Source: Aromatoleum evansii
GTDB taxonomy: Bacteria > Pseudomonadota > Gammaproteobacteria > Burkholderiales > Rhodocyclaceae
DNA: 64,000 nucleotides
Reading direction: 5' to 3'
NCBI RefSeq assembly: GCF_012910805.1
Contig: NZ_WTVK01000029.1
Coordinates: forward strand, 1 to 64,000
How positions within the stretch are numbered: the first letter of the stretch is position 1; every line of letters starts with the position of its first letter. Shown here piece after piece: positions 17,339 through 28,721 of this stretch. The translations under genes and the position numbers were made by a program. Under the pieces are notes generated by a model that was given only the letters and a program-made list of their open reading frames with translations, ran no database searches and was not told the origin of the DNA.

Positions 17339-17722
17339 ATGACGAAGCGGAGGATCGCTGCGGGCTTCACCCTCATCGAGCTGCTGGTGGTGCTGGCCAT
17401 CATCGCGACACTGATGTCGATCGCCGCTCCGCGCTATTTCGAGCACCTGGACCGCAGCCGCGAGGCCTCCCTGCGCCAGACGCTGTCGGTCGTGCGCGAT
17501 GCGATCGATCGCTACCACGCGGACATCGGCAAGTGGCCGCCCGATCTCGACACCCTCGTGACGAAGCGTTATCTGCGCAAGCTTCCCGTCGATCCGATCA
17601 CCGAGCGCAGCGATTCGTGGCAGCTCGTAGCGGCGCCGGGCGAGGAGGAGGCGGGGGTGTGGGACCTCCACAGCGGGGCCGAAGGCACAGCCAAGGACGG
17701 TACGCATTTTGCCGAGTGGTGA
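17339..17722 (+). CDS. Second GspG-like pseudopilin
   Basis: The 127-residue protein has leader MTKRRIAAG, cleavage before FTLIELLVVLAII and Glu at +5. The C-terminal part has KLPVDPITERSDSW and VWDLHSGAEGTAKDGTHFAEW, the typical GspG end. It follows the first pseudopilin by seven bases, and the two differ outside the N-terminal helix. One may be the major subunit and the other a minor one; the sequence does not decide which. Confidence 0.8.
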   Translation: MTKRRIAAGFTLIELLVVLAIIATLMSIAAPRYFEHLDRSREASLRQTLSVVRDAIDRYHADIGKWPPDLDTLVTKRYLRKLPVDPITERSDSWQLVAAPGEEEAGVWDLHSGAEGTAKDGTHFAEW

Positions 17723-17726
17723 GATC

Positions 17727-18317
17727 GTGCGCGGTCGTGTGCGAGCGCAAGGCGTGAGGGCTGGTCCCCGTGCAGTCGGGACGCGGCAGGGCGGTTATAC
17801 CTACCTGCTGGTGCTGTTCATCGTCGCAGGGCTCGGCCTGCTGGTGGCGCAGACCGGGGTGGTGTGGCGACAGGCGGCGCAGCGCGAGCGCGAGGCGGAA
17901 CTGCTGGTGATTGGCGTGGAGTTCTCGCGTGCGCTGTCCAGCTATGTCAAGGCCGGTGCGGATCACAGCCTGCCCGAAAGTCTGCAGCAACTCGTGGAGG
18001 ATAGGCGCGGGCCGGTTCTCGTCAGACACCTGCGCCGGATCTATCGCGACCCTTTTACCGCGCAGCCCGTCTGGGGCCTTGAGAAGGCCGGCGGACGAAT
18101 CGCGGGCGTGTATAGCCTCGCCCAGGGCGTTCCGATCAGGCAGCACGATCTGCCCAAGGAGCTCGGCGGGCTTACGGGCGAAGTCAGGAGCTACGCCGAG
18201 TGGGTGTTCAGGCCGCTCGAAGCGGACGACGGCACTGCAGTCGGAACGGCTCCCGGCGCGGGCCCCGCCGCCGCTCGCGCCGGGGGCGGCGCAGCCGTTC
18301 CGGGATTAGGCGATTAG
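17727..18317 (+). CDS. Pseudopilin-like protein lacking Glu5
   Basis: The N-terminus has a basic leader ending GG, then [19 protein letters not shown]. This looks like a prepilin signal but has Leu, not Glu, at the fifth position of the mature chain. The rest has [15 protein letters not shown] and [13 protein letters not shown], similar to GspG-type C-termini, ending in a Gly/Ala-rich tail. Several GTG starts are possible; 17727 is used, while TTG at 17709 overlaps the previous gene. Lack of Glu5 is described for the tip pseudopilin GspK, so a tip role is possible. It ends the operon and overlaps the convergent proB stop by four bases. Confidence 0.65.
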   Translation: MRGRVRAQGVRAGPRAVGTRQGGYTYLLVLFIVAGLGLLVAQTGVVWRQAAQREREAELLVIGVEFSRALSSYVKAGADHSLPESLQQLVEDRRGPVLVRHLRRIYRDPFTAQPVWGLEKAGGRIAGVYSLAQGVPIRQHDLPKELGGLTGEVRSYAEWVFRPLEADDGTAVGTAPGAGPAAARAGGGAAVPGLGD

Positions 18318-19429
18318 CGCAGCACCATGTTGTCGCGGTGGATCAGTTCCGGCTCGTCGATGTAGCCGAGCAGCTGTTCGAACTCGCTGCTGGGTTTGCG
18401 CGCCACGCGACGGCATTCCGTGCTGCTGTAATTGACCAGCCCGCGGCCGATTTCCTCGCCTGACGGCGTGCGGCAGGCGACCGCCGAGCCGCGTTCGAAG
18501 TCGCCGCGCACTTCCACCACGCCAACCGACAGCAGACTGCGCCCGCTGCGGAGCGCTGCCGCCGCGCCGTCGTCGATGACCAGATCGCCCGCGAGCTGCA
18601 GGTGGTCGGCGAGCCACTGCTTGCGCGCCTGCAGCGGCGAGCTGGTGGCGTAGAGCAGGGTTCCCAGCGCCTCGCCCTTGCCCAGGCGCACCAGGGCGTC
18701 GGGCTCGTTGCCGCTGGCGATGCAGGTATGTGCGCCGCTGCGGGCGGCACGCTGGGCGGCGCGGATCTTCGTGATCATGCCGCCCTTGCTGATGCCGGTG
18801 CCGGCGCCGCCGGCCATCGCCTCGTAGGCGCGGTCCTCGGCGCGTCCCTCGGAAACCAGCGTCGCGGACGGGTCCTGGCGCGGGTCGGCTGTATAGAGGC
18901 CCTTCTGGTCGGTGAGGATGATCAGTGCATCGGCTTCGATGAGGTTCGCGACCAAGGCACCCAGCGTGTCGTTGTCGCCGAACTTGATCTCGTCGGTGAC
19001 GATGGTGTCGTTCTCGTTGATGATCGGAACGACCCCGAGTTCGAGCAGCGTCGTCAGTGTCGAACGGGCGTTCAGGTAGCGCTTGCGGTCCGCGAGATCG
19101 TCATGCGTGAGCAGGATCTGGGCGGTGCGGATGCCGTGGCCGGAGAATGCGTCTTCGTAGGCCTCGACGAGGCCCATCTGCCCGACCGCGGCGGCGGCCT
19201 GCAGCTTGTGCATTTCCTGCGGTCGCTTCGTCCAGCCCAGACGCTGCATGCCCGCGGCGATGGCGCCCGAGGACACCAGCACGACCTGCTTGCCGGATTC
19301 GCGCAGGGCGGCGAACTGGCGCGCCCAGTCCGCCATCGCGGCCTTGTCGAGACCGGTGCCGTTGTTGGTGACGAGGGCGCTGCCGACCTTGACCACCAGG
19401 CGGCGCGCGTTGCGGATCTTGTTTCGCAT
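18314..19429 (-). CDS. proB: Glutamate 5-kinase
   Basis: ProB phosphorylates glutamate to gamma-glutamyl phosphate, the first step of proline synthesis, in the cytoplasm. The amino acid kinase domain ([36 protein letters not shown]) is followed by a C-terminal PUA domain (about residues 280-360), giving 371 residues, normal for the family. ATG at 19429 is preferred to a GTG-type start five codons upstream. It lies 60 bases downstream of obgE on the same strand, a common betaproteobacterial order (rplU-rpmA-obgE-proB). Confidence 0.95.
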   Translation of the reverse strand: MRNKIRNARRLVVKVGSALVTNNGTGLDKAAMADWARQFAALRESGKQVVLVSSGAIAAGMQRLGWTKRPQEMHKLQAAAAVGQMGLVEAYEDAFSGHGIRTAQILLTHDDLADRKRYLNARSTLTTLLELGVVPIINENDTIVTDEIKFGDNDTLGALVANLIEADALIILTDQKGLYTADPRQDPSATLVSEGRAEDRAYEAMAGGAGTGISKGGMITKIRAAQRAARSGAHTCIASGNEPDALVRLGKGEALGTLLYATSSPLQARKQWLADHLQLAGDLVIDDGAAAALRSGRSLLSVGVVEVRGDFERGSAVACRTPSGEEIGRGLVNYSSTECRRVARKPSSEFEQLLGYIDEPELIHRDNMVLR

Positions 19430-19488
19430 GATCTGTGACGGCAAGCGTGGGCTAACGGGGAGGAGCCGGCGCGAGGCCGGGCTCGGGG

Positions 19489-20709
<1,221 letters not shown>

Positions 20710-20722
20710 TTATGGCAAAAAC

Positions 20723-20756
20723 AAAAAAGCCCTACCGCAAGGATAGGGCTTTTCGA
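20723..20756 (-). terminator. Terminator after rpmA
   Basis: On the minus strand AAGCCCTATCC...GGTAGGGCTT forms a stem of about nine pairs, followed by a T-rich run (TTTTTGTTTTTG). It lies between the rpmA stop and the obgE start, so it ends most rplU-rpmA transcription with possible read-through. Confidence 0.8.
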
Positions 20757-20772
20757 ACCTTGACGCCGGAAC

Positions 20773-21036
20773 TCAGGCGGCTTCGGGCACGATCACGACC
20801 GTGCGGCGGCGCAAGGCGCCCTTCACGGTGAACTGCACGGTGCCGTCCTTCAGCGCGAACAGGGTATGGTCCTTGCCGATGCCGACGTTCTCGCCCGGGT
20901 GGTATTCGGTGCCGCGCTGGCGAACGATGATGTTGCCTGCGAGCACGAATTGGCCGCCGTAGCGCTTCACGCCAAGTCGTTTCGATTCCGAGTCGCGGCC
21001 GTTACGGGAACTACCGCCAGCTTTTTTGTGTGCCAT
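20773..21036 (-). CDS. rpmA: 50S ribosomal protein L27
   Basis: The 87-residue protein begins [16 protein letters not shown] and contains [18 protein letters not shown], both diagnostic for L27. It sits at the peptidyl transferase centre of the large subunit. It is 24 bases downstream of rplU and preceded by a GGAGG ribosome site. Confidence 0.97.
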   Translation of the reverse strand: MAHKKAGGSSRNGRDSESKRLGVKRYGGQFVLAGNIIVRQRGTEYHPGENVGIGKDHTLFALKDGTVQFTVKGALRRRTVVIVPEAA

Positions 21037-21060
21037 GACGAATTACCTCCTTGGCTCTGA

Positions 21061-21372
21061 TCAGGCCGAGATCGCTTCGATGCGAAGCTCGGTGTAGTTC
21101 TGGCGATGGCCCTGGTGCTTCTGGTAGTGCTTGCGGCGGCGCATCTTGAAAATCTTGACTTTCTCGTGACGGCCGTGGGAAACCACGGTCGCCTTCACTG
21201 CGGCGCCGGAAACCACCGGGGTGCCGATCTTGACCGACTCGCCCTCGCCGACCATGAGAACCTGGTCGATGGTGATTTCGGAGCCCACGTCAGCCGGTAT
21301 CTGTTCTACCTTGATCTTTTCGCCGGCTGCGACGCGATACTGCTTGCCGCCGGTTTTTATCACCGCGTACAT
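21061..21372 (-). CDS. rplU: 50S ribosomal protein L21
   Basis: The 103-residue protein begins [14 protein letters not shown] and ends with the basic [16 protein letters not shown] region, the L21 pattern that binds 23S rRNA. It is first in rplU-rpmA with a promoter just upstream. Confidence 0.97.
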   Translation of the reverse strand: MYAVIKTGGKQYRVAAGEKIKVEQIPADVGSEITIDQVLMVGEGESVKIGTPVVSGAAVKATVVSHGRHEKVKIFKMRRRKHYQKHQGHRQNYTELRIEAISA

Positions 21373-21411
21373 GGTGTTGCTCCAGTTGATGGGTTTGCAA
21401 AGGAATCGCGC

Positions 21412-21441
21412 ACTTTACACGAGCAGTCGAAGAATCGTCAA
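21412..21441 (-). promoter_or_regulatory. Candidate sigma-70 promoter of rplU-rpmA
   Basis: On the minus strand TTGACG (21441-21436, five of six to consensus), 18 bases and TAAAGT (21417-21412, four of six) lie about 40 bases before the rplU ATG. It is the best match in this gap. Confidence 0.45.
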
Positions 21442-21513
21442 GAAAATCAGCGCTTAGGCGCCGACTTGCGAACCTTGCCGGGGCATCTCGCCGGGTGCGG
21501 GTATTCCCCAATA

Positions 21514-21542
21514 CTGACATTCGCTCGAAGTGGAACTATGAT
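21514..21542 (+). promoter_or_regulatory. Candidate sigma-70 promoter of the glycolate operon
   Basis: CTGACA (21514-21519) and TATGAT (21537-21542) are separated by exactly 17 bases, each five of six to consensus. The predicted start falls at about 21549, directly on the palindrome described next. Confidence 0.6.
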
Positions 21543-21548
21543 TCGAAT

Positions 21549-21561
21549 GTTGTCAGACAAC
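21549..21561. promoter_or_regulatory. Palindromic operator, FadR-subfamily type
   Basis: GTTGTCAGACAAC is a perfect 13-base palindrome containing TTGTCAGACAA, which fits the TNGTNNNACNA pattern known for FadR-type GntR regulators. It lies 17 bases before the ATG of such a regulator and covers the predicted transcription start, suggesting autoregulation with release by glycolate or a related acid. Confidence 0.6.
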
Positions 21562-21578
21562 TTTGAGGCGCCGGGTAC

Positions 21579-22396
21579 ATGGGGGCAAACGAGAAATCAG
21601 GGCGCGGACCGCGGCTGAGCGTCGTCGTCGCGGGCCAGCTTGAAGCCTGGATCAGCGAGCAGGGCCTCAAGGCGGGCGCGCAGTTGCCCACCGAGAAGGT
21701 CCTGTGCGAGCGCTTCGGCGTCAGCCGGGCGGTGATCCGCGAGGCCATTTCGCGCCTGAAGGCAGACGGCTGCGTGATGACTCGGCAGGGCTCGGGCGCC
21801 TACGTGGCGGCGCGGCCGGGGCAGGGCAGTTTCCGTCTGCTGCGCGGGGGTGTCAATGGCGATGCGGTGACGGAGAGCAGCCTGTCCGATCGCGAGATAT
21901 CTGACATTTTCGAACTGCGCTACCTCGTCGAGGCCGGTGCGGCCGAGCTGGCGGCGCTGCGCTGCTCGCCACAGGAACTCGACCGGATGCGCGACGCGCT
22001 CGAACGCATGGCGGTCGCACTGGAGACCGGCGCGGACGCCCACACCGACGACGACGCCTTCCACGTCGCCATCGCGGCGGCGACGCACAATCCGCAGATT
22101 GAGCGTTTCCAGGCATTCATGGGACAGCAGTTTTCCGATTCGCGTGCGCCGACCTGGAACGAGGCCGGTCACCGCGCCGGGCGGGCGCGCGATTCGCAGG
22201 CCGAGCATGTGAGAATTTTCGAGGCGATCGCGGCGGGCGATCCGAACGCCGCACGTGCGGCTGCGACGGAGCATCTGGCGGGCGCGGTGCGGCGTTTCGG
22301 GCTTGACGCGCGGCGTTGGGGCGAGCTGGTGGCAATCAAGGGGAAGCGCGCGGCGGATGCGCGCAACGAGGCGTTGCACGAAGTGGAGAAGGGACG

Positions 22397-22400
<4 letters not shown>
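21579..22400 (+). CDS. GntR-family (FadR type) regulator, probably of glycolate oxidation
   Basis: The 273-residue protein has an N-terminal winged helix (about residues 15-80: LPTEKVLCERFGVSRAVIREAISRLKADG) and a C-terminal FCD ligand-binding domain (about 110-235). Metal-ligand candidates are Asp and His in DDDAFHVAIAAATHN and the later EHVRIFEAI. GlcC and LldR, regulators of glycolate and lactate genes, have this build. It overlaps glcD by ATGA (22397-22400), so it is in the same transcript as its probable targets. Confidence 0.8.
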
Positions 22401-23907
<1,507 letters not shown>

Positions 23908-23908
<1 letters not shown>

Positions 23909-24090
23909 TGGATCGGGGCTGGATCCAGTTTCTTCTGGTGGTGGTGCCGGTCATGTCGCTGATCGGCTCCTGGCTCGCATTGCGGGCGATCGCCGAGCGG
24001 CAGGACCGGAAGGTGGGCGCGCCGAAGAGGCCGAAGCAGGCAGCGGGCGGCACCAAGGACAAGACAGGGAACAAGGCGGAGAGCGAATGA
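23908..24090 (+). CDS. Small single-span membrane protein between glcD and glcE
   Basis: The 60-residue protein starts MDRGWIQFLLVVVP with one membrane segment (about residues 6-26). A Lys-rich cytoplasmic tail follows (RKVGAPKRPKQAAGGTKDKTGNKAE). It overlaps both glcD (TGATG) and glcE (ATGA), so it is translated in step with them. It may anchor the soluble glycolate oxidase subunits at the membrane. No known family was recognised. Confidence 0.6.
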
Positions 24091-25160
24091 GCGATTTGAC
24101 TGAACAGTGGCGCGAGCGCGTGCGCGCCGCCGCGGAAGCCGGAACGCCGCAGCAGGTGCGTGGCGGCGGCACGAAGGATTTCTACGGGCGCACCCCGGCC
24201 GGCGAGGTGTTCGACACCCGCGGCCATACGGGCGTGGTCAGCTACGAACCGACCGAGCTGGTCGTGACGGTGCGCGCGGGCACGCCGCTCGCGGAACTCG
24301 AGGCGCTGGTCGCCGAGCGCGGCCAGATGCTCGCGTTCGAGCCGCCGCATTTCGGCGCCGGGGCGACGGTGGGCGGTTGTGTGGCGACGGGCTTGTCCGG
24401 TCCGCGGCGCGCAACGGCCGGGGCCTTGCGCGATTTCGTCCTCGGCGTGCGCATCGTCGACGGGCGCGGCGAGGTGCTGTCCTTCGGCGGCCAGGTGATG
24501 AAGAACGTCGCCGGCTACGATGTGTCGCGTGCCATCGCCGGCAGTCTCGGGACGCTGGGCGTGATCCTCGACGTGTCGCTGAAGGTGCTGCCGCGCCCGG
24601 TTGCGGAGACCACGCTGCGCTTCGCGCTGGGCGAGAAGGAGGCGATCGAACGCCTCAACGACTGGGGCGGGCAGCCCTTGCCCGTTTCGGCGTCGTCCTG
24701 GGCCGATGGTGCTCTGCATCTGCGCCTGTCGGGTGCTGAGGCTGCCGTGCGGGCGGCCGAGCGCAAGCTCGGCGGCGAGGTGCTGGCGGACGATGTCGCC
24801 GCCGACCTGTGGCAGGACATTCGCGAGCAGACGGACGGGTACTTCGCGAACGTCGCGCCGGGCGAGGTCCTGTGGCGCCTGTCGCTGCCGAGTTCGGCCG
24901 CGCCGGTGAAGCTGGCGGGCAGGCAGCTGATCGAGTGGGGCGGTGCGCTGCGCTGGTTGCGTTCGGATGCGCCCGCGGCGACGATCCGCGATCGCGTCGC
25001 AGCACTGGGTGGGCATGCGACGGCCTTCCGCGGGTTCGACCGGGCAGGCGACGTCTTCCAGCCGCTTCCCGCGCCGGTGATGGCGATCCATCGTCGCCTC
25101 AAGCAGGCCTTCGATCCGGCGGGGATCCTCAATCCCGGCCGCCTCTACGACGGAATCTGA
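24087..25160 (+). CDS. glcE: Glycolate oxidase subunit GlcE
   Basis: The 357-residue protein has a single FAD_binding_4 domain (VRGGGTKDFYG, GAGATVGGCVATGLSGPRR, GGQVMKNVAGYDVSR, SLGTLGVI) and a shorter C-terminal part ending DPAGILNPGRLY. It is the second flavin-binding-type subunit, related to GlcD. It begins in an ATGA overlap with the small membrane protein and is followed two bases later by glcF. Confidence 0.93.
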   Translation: MSDLTEQWRERVRAAAEAGTPQQVRGGGTKDFYGRTPAGEVFDTRGHTGVVSYEPTELVVTVRAGTPLAELEALVAERGQMLAFEPPHFGAGATVGGCVATGLSGPRRATAGALRDFVLGVRIVDGRGEVLSFGGQVMKNVAGYDVSRAIAGSLGTLGVILDVSLKVLPRPVAETTLRFALGEKEAIERLNDWGGQPLPVSASSWADGALHLRLSGAEAAVRAAERKLGGEVLADDVAADLWQDIREQTDGYFANVAPGEVLWRLSLPSSAAPVKLAGRQLIEWGGALRWLRSDAPAATIRDRVAALGGHATAFRGFDRAGDVFQPLPAPVMAIHRRLKQAFDPAGILNPGRLYDGI

Positions 25161-25162
25161 AC

Positions 25163-26407
25163 ATGCAGACCCAACTTGCCGATTTCATCAAGGACACGCC
25201 CGAAGGGCGCGAGGCCGAAGCGATCCTGCGCGCCTGCGTGCATTGCGGCTTCTGCACCGCCACCTGTCCGACCTACCAGCTCCTCGGCGACGAGCTCGAC
25301 GGGCCGCGCGGGCGCATCTACCTGATCAAGCAGCTCCTCGAAGGCCACGATGTCACCGAGAAGACGCGTCTGCACCTGGACCGCTGCCTGACGTGCCGCT
25401 CGTGCGAGTCGACCTGTCCGTCGGGCGTGCATTACAGCCGGCTCGCCGACATCGGCCGCCACATCGTGGAACAGCGCGTGCCGCGCAGCGGTGCCGAGGC
25501 GGCCAAGCGTTGGGCGCTGCGCGAGTTCGTGCCGCGTGCCGACGTGTTCGGCATCGCAATGAAGGCCGGCCGCGCGGTGCGCGGACTGCTGCCCGCAGCC
25601 CTGAAGGAGAAGGTGCCGGATGCGCGTCCCAGCGGTCCCTGGCCGAAGCCGCGCCACGCCCGGCGCATGATCGCGCTGGCCGGCTGTGCGCAGCCCGCGA
25701 TGGCGCCGTCGATCAATGCCGCGACCGCGCGCGTGCTCGACGCCGTCGGCGTCTCCCTTGTCGAGCAGCCGGGGGCAGGCTGCTGCGGCGCCGTGCGCTT
25801 CCATCTCAACGACCAGGAAGGCGGGCGCGACGATGCGCGGCGCAACATCGACGCGTGGTGGCCGGCGGTCGAGCGTGGCGAGGTCGAAGCGATCGTGATG
25901 ACGGCCTCGGGCTGCGGCGTGCAGGTCAAGGACTACGGGCACCTGCTCGCTCAGGATCCGGCCTATGCCGAGAAGGCTGCCAGGATCTCGGCGATGACGC
26001 GCGACGTGAGCGAGATCGTCGCGGCCGAGGGGGAAAAGCTGCAGGAGTTGCTCAGGACGCGGCGTGGCGAGGCCGTGGCGGTGGCCTTCCAGTCCCCCTG
26101 CACGTTGCAGCACGGCCAACAGATCCGCGGTGTCGTCGAGAGCCTGCTGACGACCGCCGGCTTCACGCTCACGCCCGTTCGCGACGGCCACCTGTGCTGC
26201 GGTTCGGCGGGCACCTACTCGCTGCTTCAGCCGGAACTGTCGAAACAGCTGCGCGCGAACAAGCTCGCGGCGCTGGGTGAAGGCGGCGCGACGATGATCG
26301 CTTCGGCCAATATTGGCTGCATGACCCATCTCCAGGCGGGTACCACGACGCCGGTGCGGCATTGGGTCGAACTGGTCGACAGCCGCCTCAACGGCTTCCC
26401 GCTGTAA
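25163..26407 (+). CDS. glcF: Glycolate oxidase iron-sulfur subunit GlcF
   Basis: The 414-residue protein has two 4Fe-4S motifs near the N-terminus (CVHCGFCTATCP at about 24, CLTCRSCESTCP at about 76). Two CCG (Cys-Cys-Gly) domains follow (GAGCCGAVRFHL and GHLCCGSAGTYSLL). It receives electrons from GlcD/E. The start ATG follows the glcE stop by two bases. A GC-rich hairpin (26416-26439) without a T run lies just after the stop. Confidence 0.94.
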   Translation: MQTQLADFIKDTPEGREAEAILRACVHCGFCTATCPTYQLLGDELDGPRGRIYLIKQLLEGHDVTEKTRLHLDRCLTCRSCESTCPSGVHYSRLADIGRHIVEQRVPRSGAEAAKRWALREFVPRADVFGIAMKAGRAVRGLLPAALKEKVPDARPSGPWPKPRHARRMIALAGCAQPAMAPSINAATARVLDAVGVSLVEQPGAGCCGAVRFHLNDQEGGRDDARRNIDAWWPAVERGEVEAIVMTASGCGVQVKDYGHLLAQDPAYAEKAARISAMTRDVSEIVAAEGEKLQELLRTRRGEAVAVAFQSPCTLQHGQQIRGVVESLLTTAGFTLTPVRDGHLCCGSAGTYSLLQPELSKQLRANKLAALGEGGATMIASANIGCMTHLQAGTTTPVRHWVELVDSRLNGFPL

Positions 26408-26601
26408 GCGTCTGCGGCGCGCTCCGTCAGGGGCGCGCCGCCCTTGCCGAGCGGCAATGAACGTGACAGACCGTCGGAGGGGGCGATGTCCCGATTCGGG
26501 TGTGAACCTCGTCACGTGCGCATGCAAGGTGGTGCTCCGCGATCTACCGCTAAGTAGGTAGTCACTGTAATATCGGCGCAAAAGAACGAGCCTATTCGCC
26601 C

Positions 26602-27363
26602 ATGCCAATCACAGTGGAAACCTGCGTTGCGAGCCATATCGGAGATCGGCGCGAACAGCAGGATCGTGTGGGCGTGTTTGCCCATCCGCGCGAGCGCGGG
26701 ATGCTCATGGCGGTGCTTGCCGATGGCATGGGCGGGCATACCGGCGGTGCGATGGCGGCGGAGCAGGTGCTGCTCAAGGCGCGGCAAAACTTCGACGACT
26801 ATTCTCCGCGCTCGGAGGATGCAGGAAGCCTGCTGAACACCATCGTCAACGACGCTCACCTGATCATCCGTCTCACGCGGCTGACGAGTGAGAAGGAGCC
26901 GCACAGCACCGCGGTCGTGTTGGTGCTGCAGCCCGGCGAGATACGCTGGGCGCATTGCGGGGATTCTCGTCTGTATCACTTTCGCGATAATCGCGTGGTG
27001 GCTCGCAGCGAGGACCATTCGGTCGTCGGCGACCTGCAGCGCAAGGGACAGCTGAACGACGCCGGTGCCCGCATCCACCCCCGGCGCAATGTCCTGTTGT
27101 CCTGCCTGGGGAGCGAAAGGCCTCCCGAGGTGTGCCTGGGTCAGGCGGTGCAGCCGCAGGCCGGGGACAGTTTCCTGCTGTGCTCGGACGGCTTGTGGGG
27201 CCTGCTATCGGATGCGGAGATTTCCGCCGAAGTATGCTCGCGCCGCGCCCGCGACGCCGCCGAGGTGCTCGTCGAACGCGCGCGCAAGCGCGGGGCGGGC
27301 GCGGGCGACAACATCTCCCTCGCGCTGATCAAGCTCGTCGAGGCGCCCGCTTCACAGTCTTAG
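26602..27363 (+). CDS. PP2C-family Ser/Thr protein phosphatase
   Basis: The 253-residue protein carries the metal-binding motifs of bacterial PP2C (Stp1/PrpC type): GDRREQQDRVGVF near the N-terminus, LADGMGGHTGG, WAHCGDSRLY, and CSDGLWG followed by GDNISLALI at the end. It removes phosphate from Ser/Thr residues in the cytoplasm using two Mn or Mg ions. No partner kinase is encoded next to it. It converges on corA and the reading frames overlap by 12 bases. Confidence 0.9.
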   Translation: MPITVETCVASHIGDRREQQDRVGVFAHPRERGMLMAVLADGMGGHTGGAMAAEQVLLKARQNFDDYSPRSEDAGSLLNTIVNDAHLIIRLTRLTSEKEPHSTAVVLVLQPGEIRWAHCGDSRLYHFRDNRVVARSEDHSVVGDLQRKGQLNDAGARIHPRRNVLLSCLGSERPPEVCLGQAVQPQAGDSFLLCSDGLWGLLSDAEISAEVCSRRARDAAEVLVERARKRGAGAGDNISLALIKLVEAPASQS

Positions 27364-28449
27364 CCAGTTGCGCCGCCAGAACGCTGCGGCCATCGCGGTA
27401 GCGACCCCGCCCATCATCGCCAGTGCGATGTAGAAGCCCCGTGCGTCGGCGATCAGGGGCATCCATTCGAAATTCATGCCGAAGATGCCGCTGATGAGCG
27501 TCGCCGGCAGGAAGAGTGTCGTCAACACCGTGAGGATGCGGACCTCGACGTTCAGGCGGTTGCTGACGGCTGACAGGTAGATATCCATCAGATCGCCGAG
27601 CAGTTCGCGCACGGCATCCAGTGTCTCGATCACATGGATGGTGTGGTCGTAGACATCGCGCAGGTAGAGGCGGGTTTCCGGCTGGAAGAAGGCGCTTTCT
27701 CCGCGCAGCAGACCGTTCAGGACCTCGCGCAGCGGCCAGATCGCCCGTCGTACCAGCTGGGTATCGTGTTTCACCAGATTGATCGTGCGCAGCAGTGTCG
27801 GGGTCGGACTGGCCAGCGCATCGTCCTCGAGCTGTTCGGCGGTGTCGCCGAGCCGGTCGACGACGATGAAATACCGGTCGATGACCGCATCGAACAGGGT
27901 GTACGCGAGGTAATCGGTGCCACGTTTCAGCACGGGTGCCTGGGGGACGCGCAGGCGCTCGCGGATCGGCTCGAAGATGCCCGTGCGTCGTTCCTGGAAG
28001 GTCAGGACGAAGTTTTCCCCCAGGACCACGCTGATCTGGTCGGAACCGAGCGTGCGCGACGCCGCGTCGTACTCAAACACGCGCAGGACGCAGTAGAGGT
28101 AGTTGCCGTAGTCCTCGATCTTCGGTCGCTGGTGCGTGTTCAGGATGTCTTCGAGCACCAGCGGATGCAAGTGGAAGCGCCGACCAATCTCGCCGAGGAT
28201 CTCGGCATCCTGCAGGCCGTGCACGTTGAGCCACAGGCGCCCGTGCGCCGGCTTGTAATCGCGCGATTCGACGATGCTCGCGAAGCGTTTCTCCTCGATT
28301 CCGTTTTCGTCGTAAGCGATCAGCGTGATCTCGGGGCGATCGGTCTTCACCGCGCCGACGTGGACCAGCGAGCCCGGCGGAAGGCCCGCCTTCGCCGTCG
28401 TGATCGCCATCGTTTTGCGTCTGCGGGTGCTGTTGCGTGACGTCTTCAT
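27352..28449 (-). CDS. corA: CorA-family magnesium/cobalt transport protein
   Basis: The 365-residue protein has a large cytoplasmic alpha/beta domain and two C-terminal membrane segments, the first ending in the signature GMN (LISGIFGMNFEWMP) and the second near the end, followed by a basic tail (RRNW). It forms a pentameric Mg channel. The start is taken as ATG at 28449; ATG 13 codons later (MAITTAK) is also possible. The divergent upstream region is shared with the pnt genes. Confidence 0.9.
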   Translation of the reverse strand: MKTSRNSTRRRKTMAITTAKAGLPPGSLVHVGAVKTDRPEITLIAYDENGIEEKRFASIVESRDYKPAHGRLWLNVHGLQDAEILGEIGRRFHLHPLVLEDILNTHQRPKIEDYGNYLYCVLRVFEYDAASRTLGSDQISVVLGENFVLTFQERRTGIFEPIRERLRVPQAPVLKRGTDYLAYTLFDAVIDRYFIVVDRLGDTAEQLEDDALASPTPTLLRTINLVKHDTQLVRRAIWPLREVLNGLLRGESAFFQPETRLYLRDVYDHTIHVIETLDAVRELLGDLMDIYLSAVSNRLNVEVRILTVLTTLFLPATLISGIFGMNFEWMPLIADARGFYIALAMMGGVATAMAAAFWRRNWLRL

Positions 28450-28516
28450 CGGGAATTTTCTTGCAGGAACAGGTTGCGCTGTAAATGGCAATCGGTATTA
28501 TCCGTCAAGCGCCCCC

Positions 28517-28545
28517 TGCAAATTGCAAGGGATTTGCAGTTTGCA
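28517..28545. promoter_or_regulatory. Inverted repeat between corA and pntAA, possible operator
   Basis: TGCAAATTGCAA (28517-28528) and TTGCAGTTTGCA (28534-28545) are inverted copies with one mismatch, separated by GGGAT. The site stands in the 270-base gap between two divergent genes, a usual place for a regulator. No regulator was identified. Confidence 0.35.
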
Positions 28546-28721
28546 TCAAGAAAACAGAACAGGTGATGGCGCCAGCACCTGCAGATTCAGTCGCGGATCA
28601 TCGGAGAGTCGAAAACGGAAATTGCGCTGCGGAGCAGTCGGCCGCAGTGTATCTATGTCCGCCGTCGGAGTTGGCCCGCGCAAGCGTACACATTTACCAA
28701 CCCAGTCTGGGAGGACAGCCA

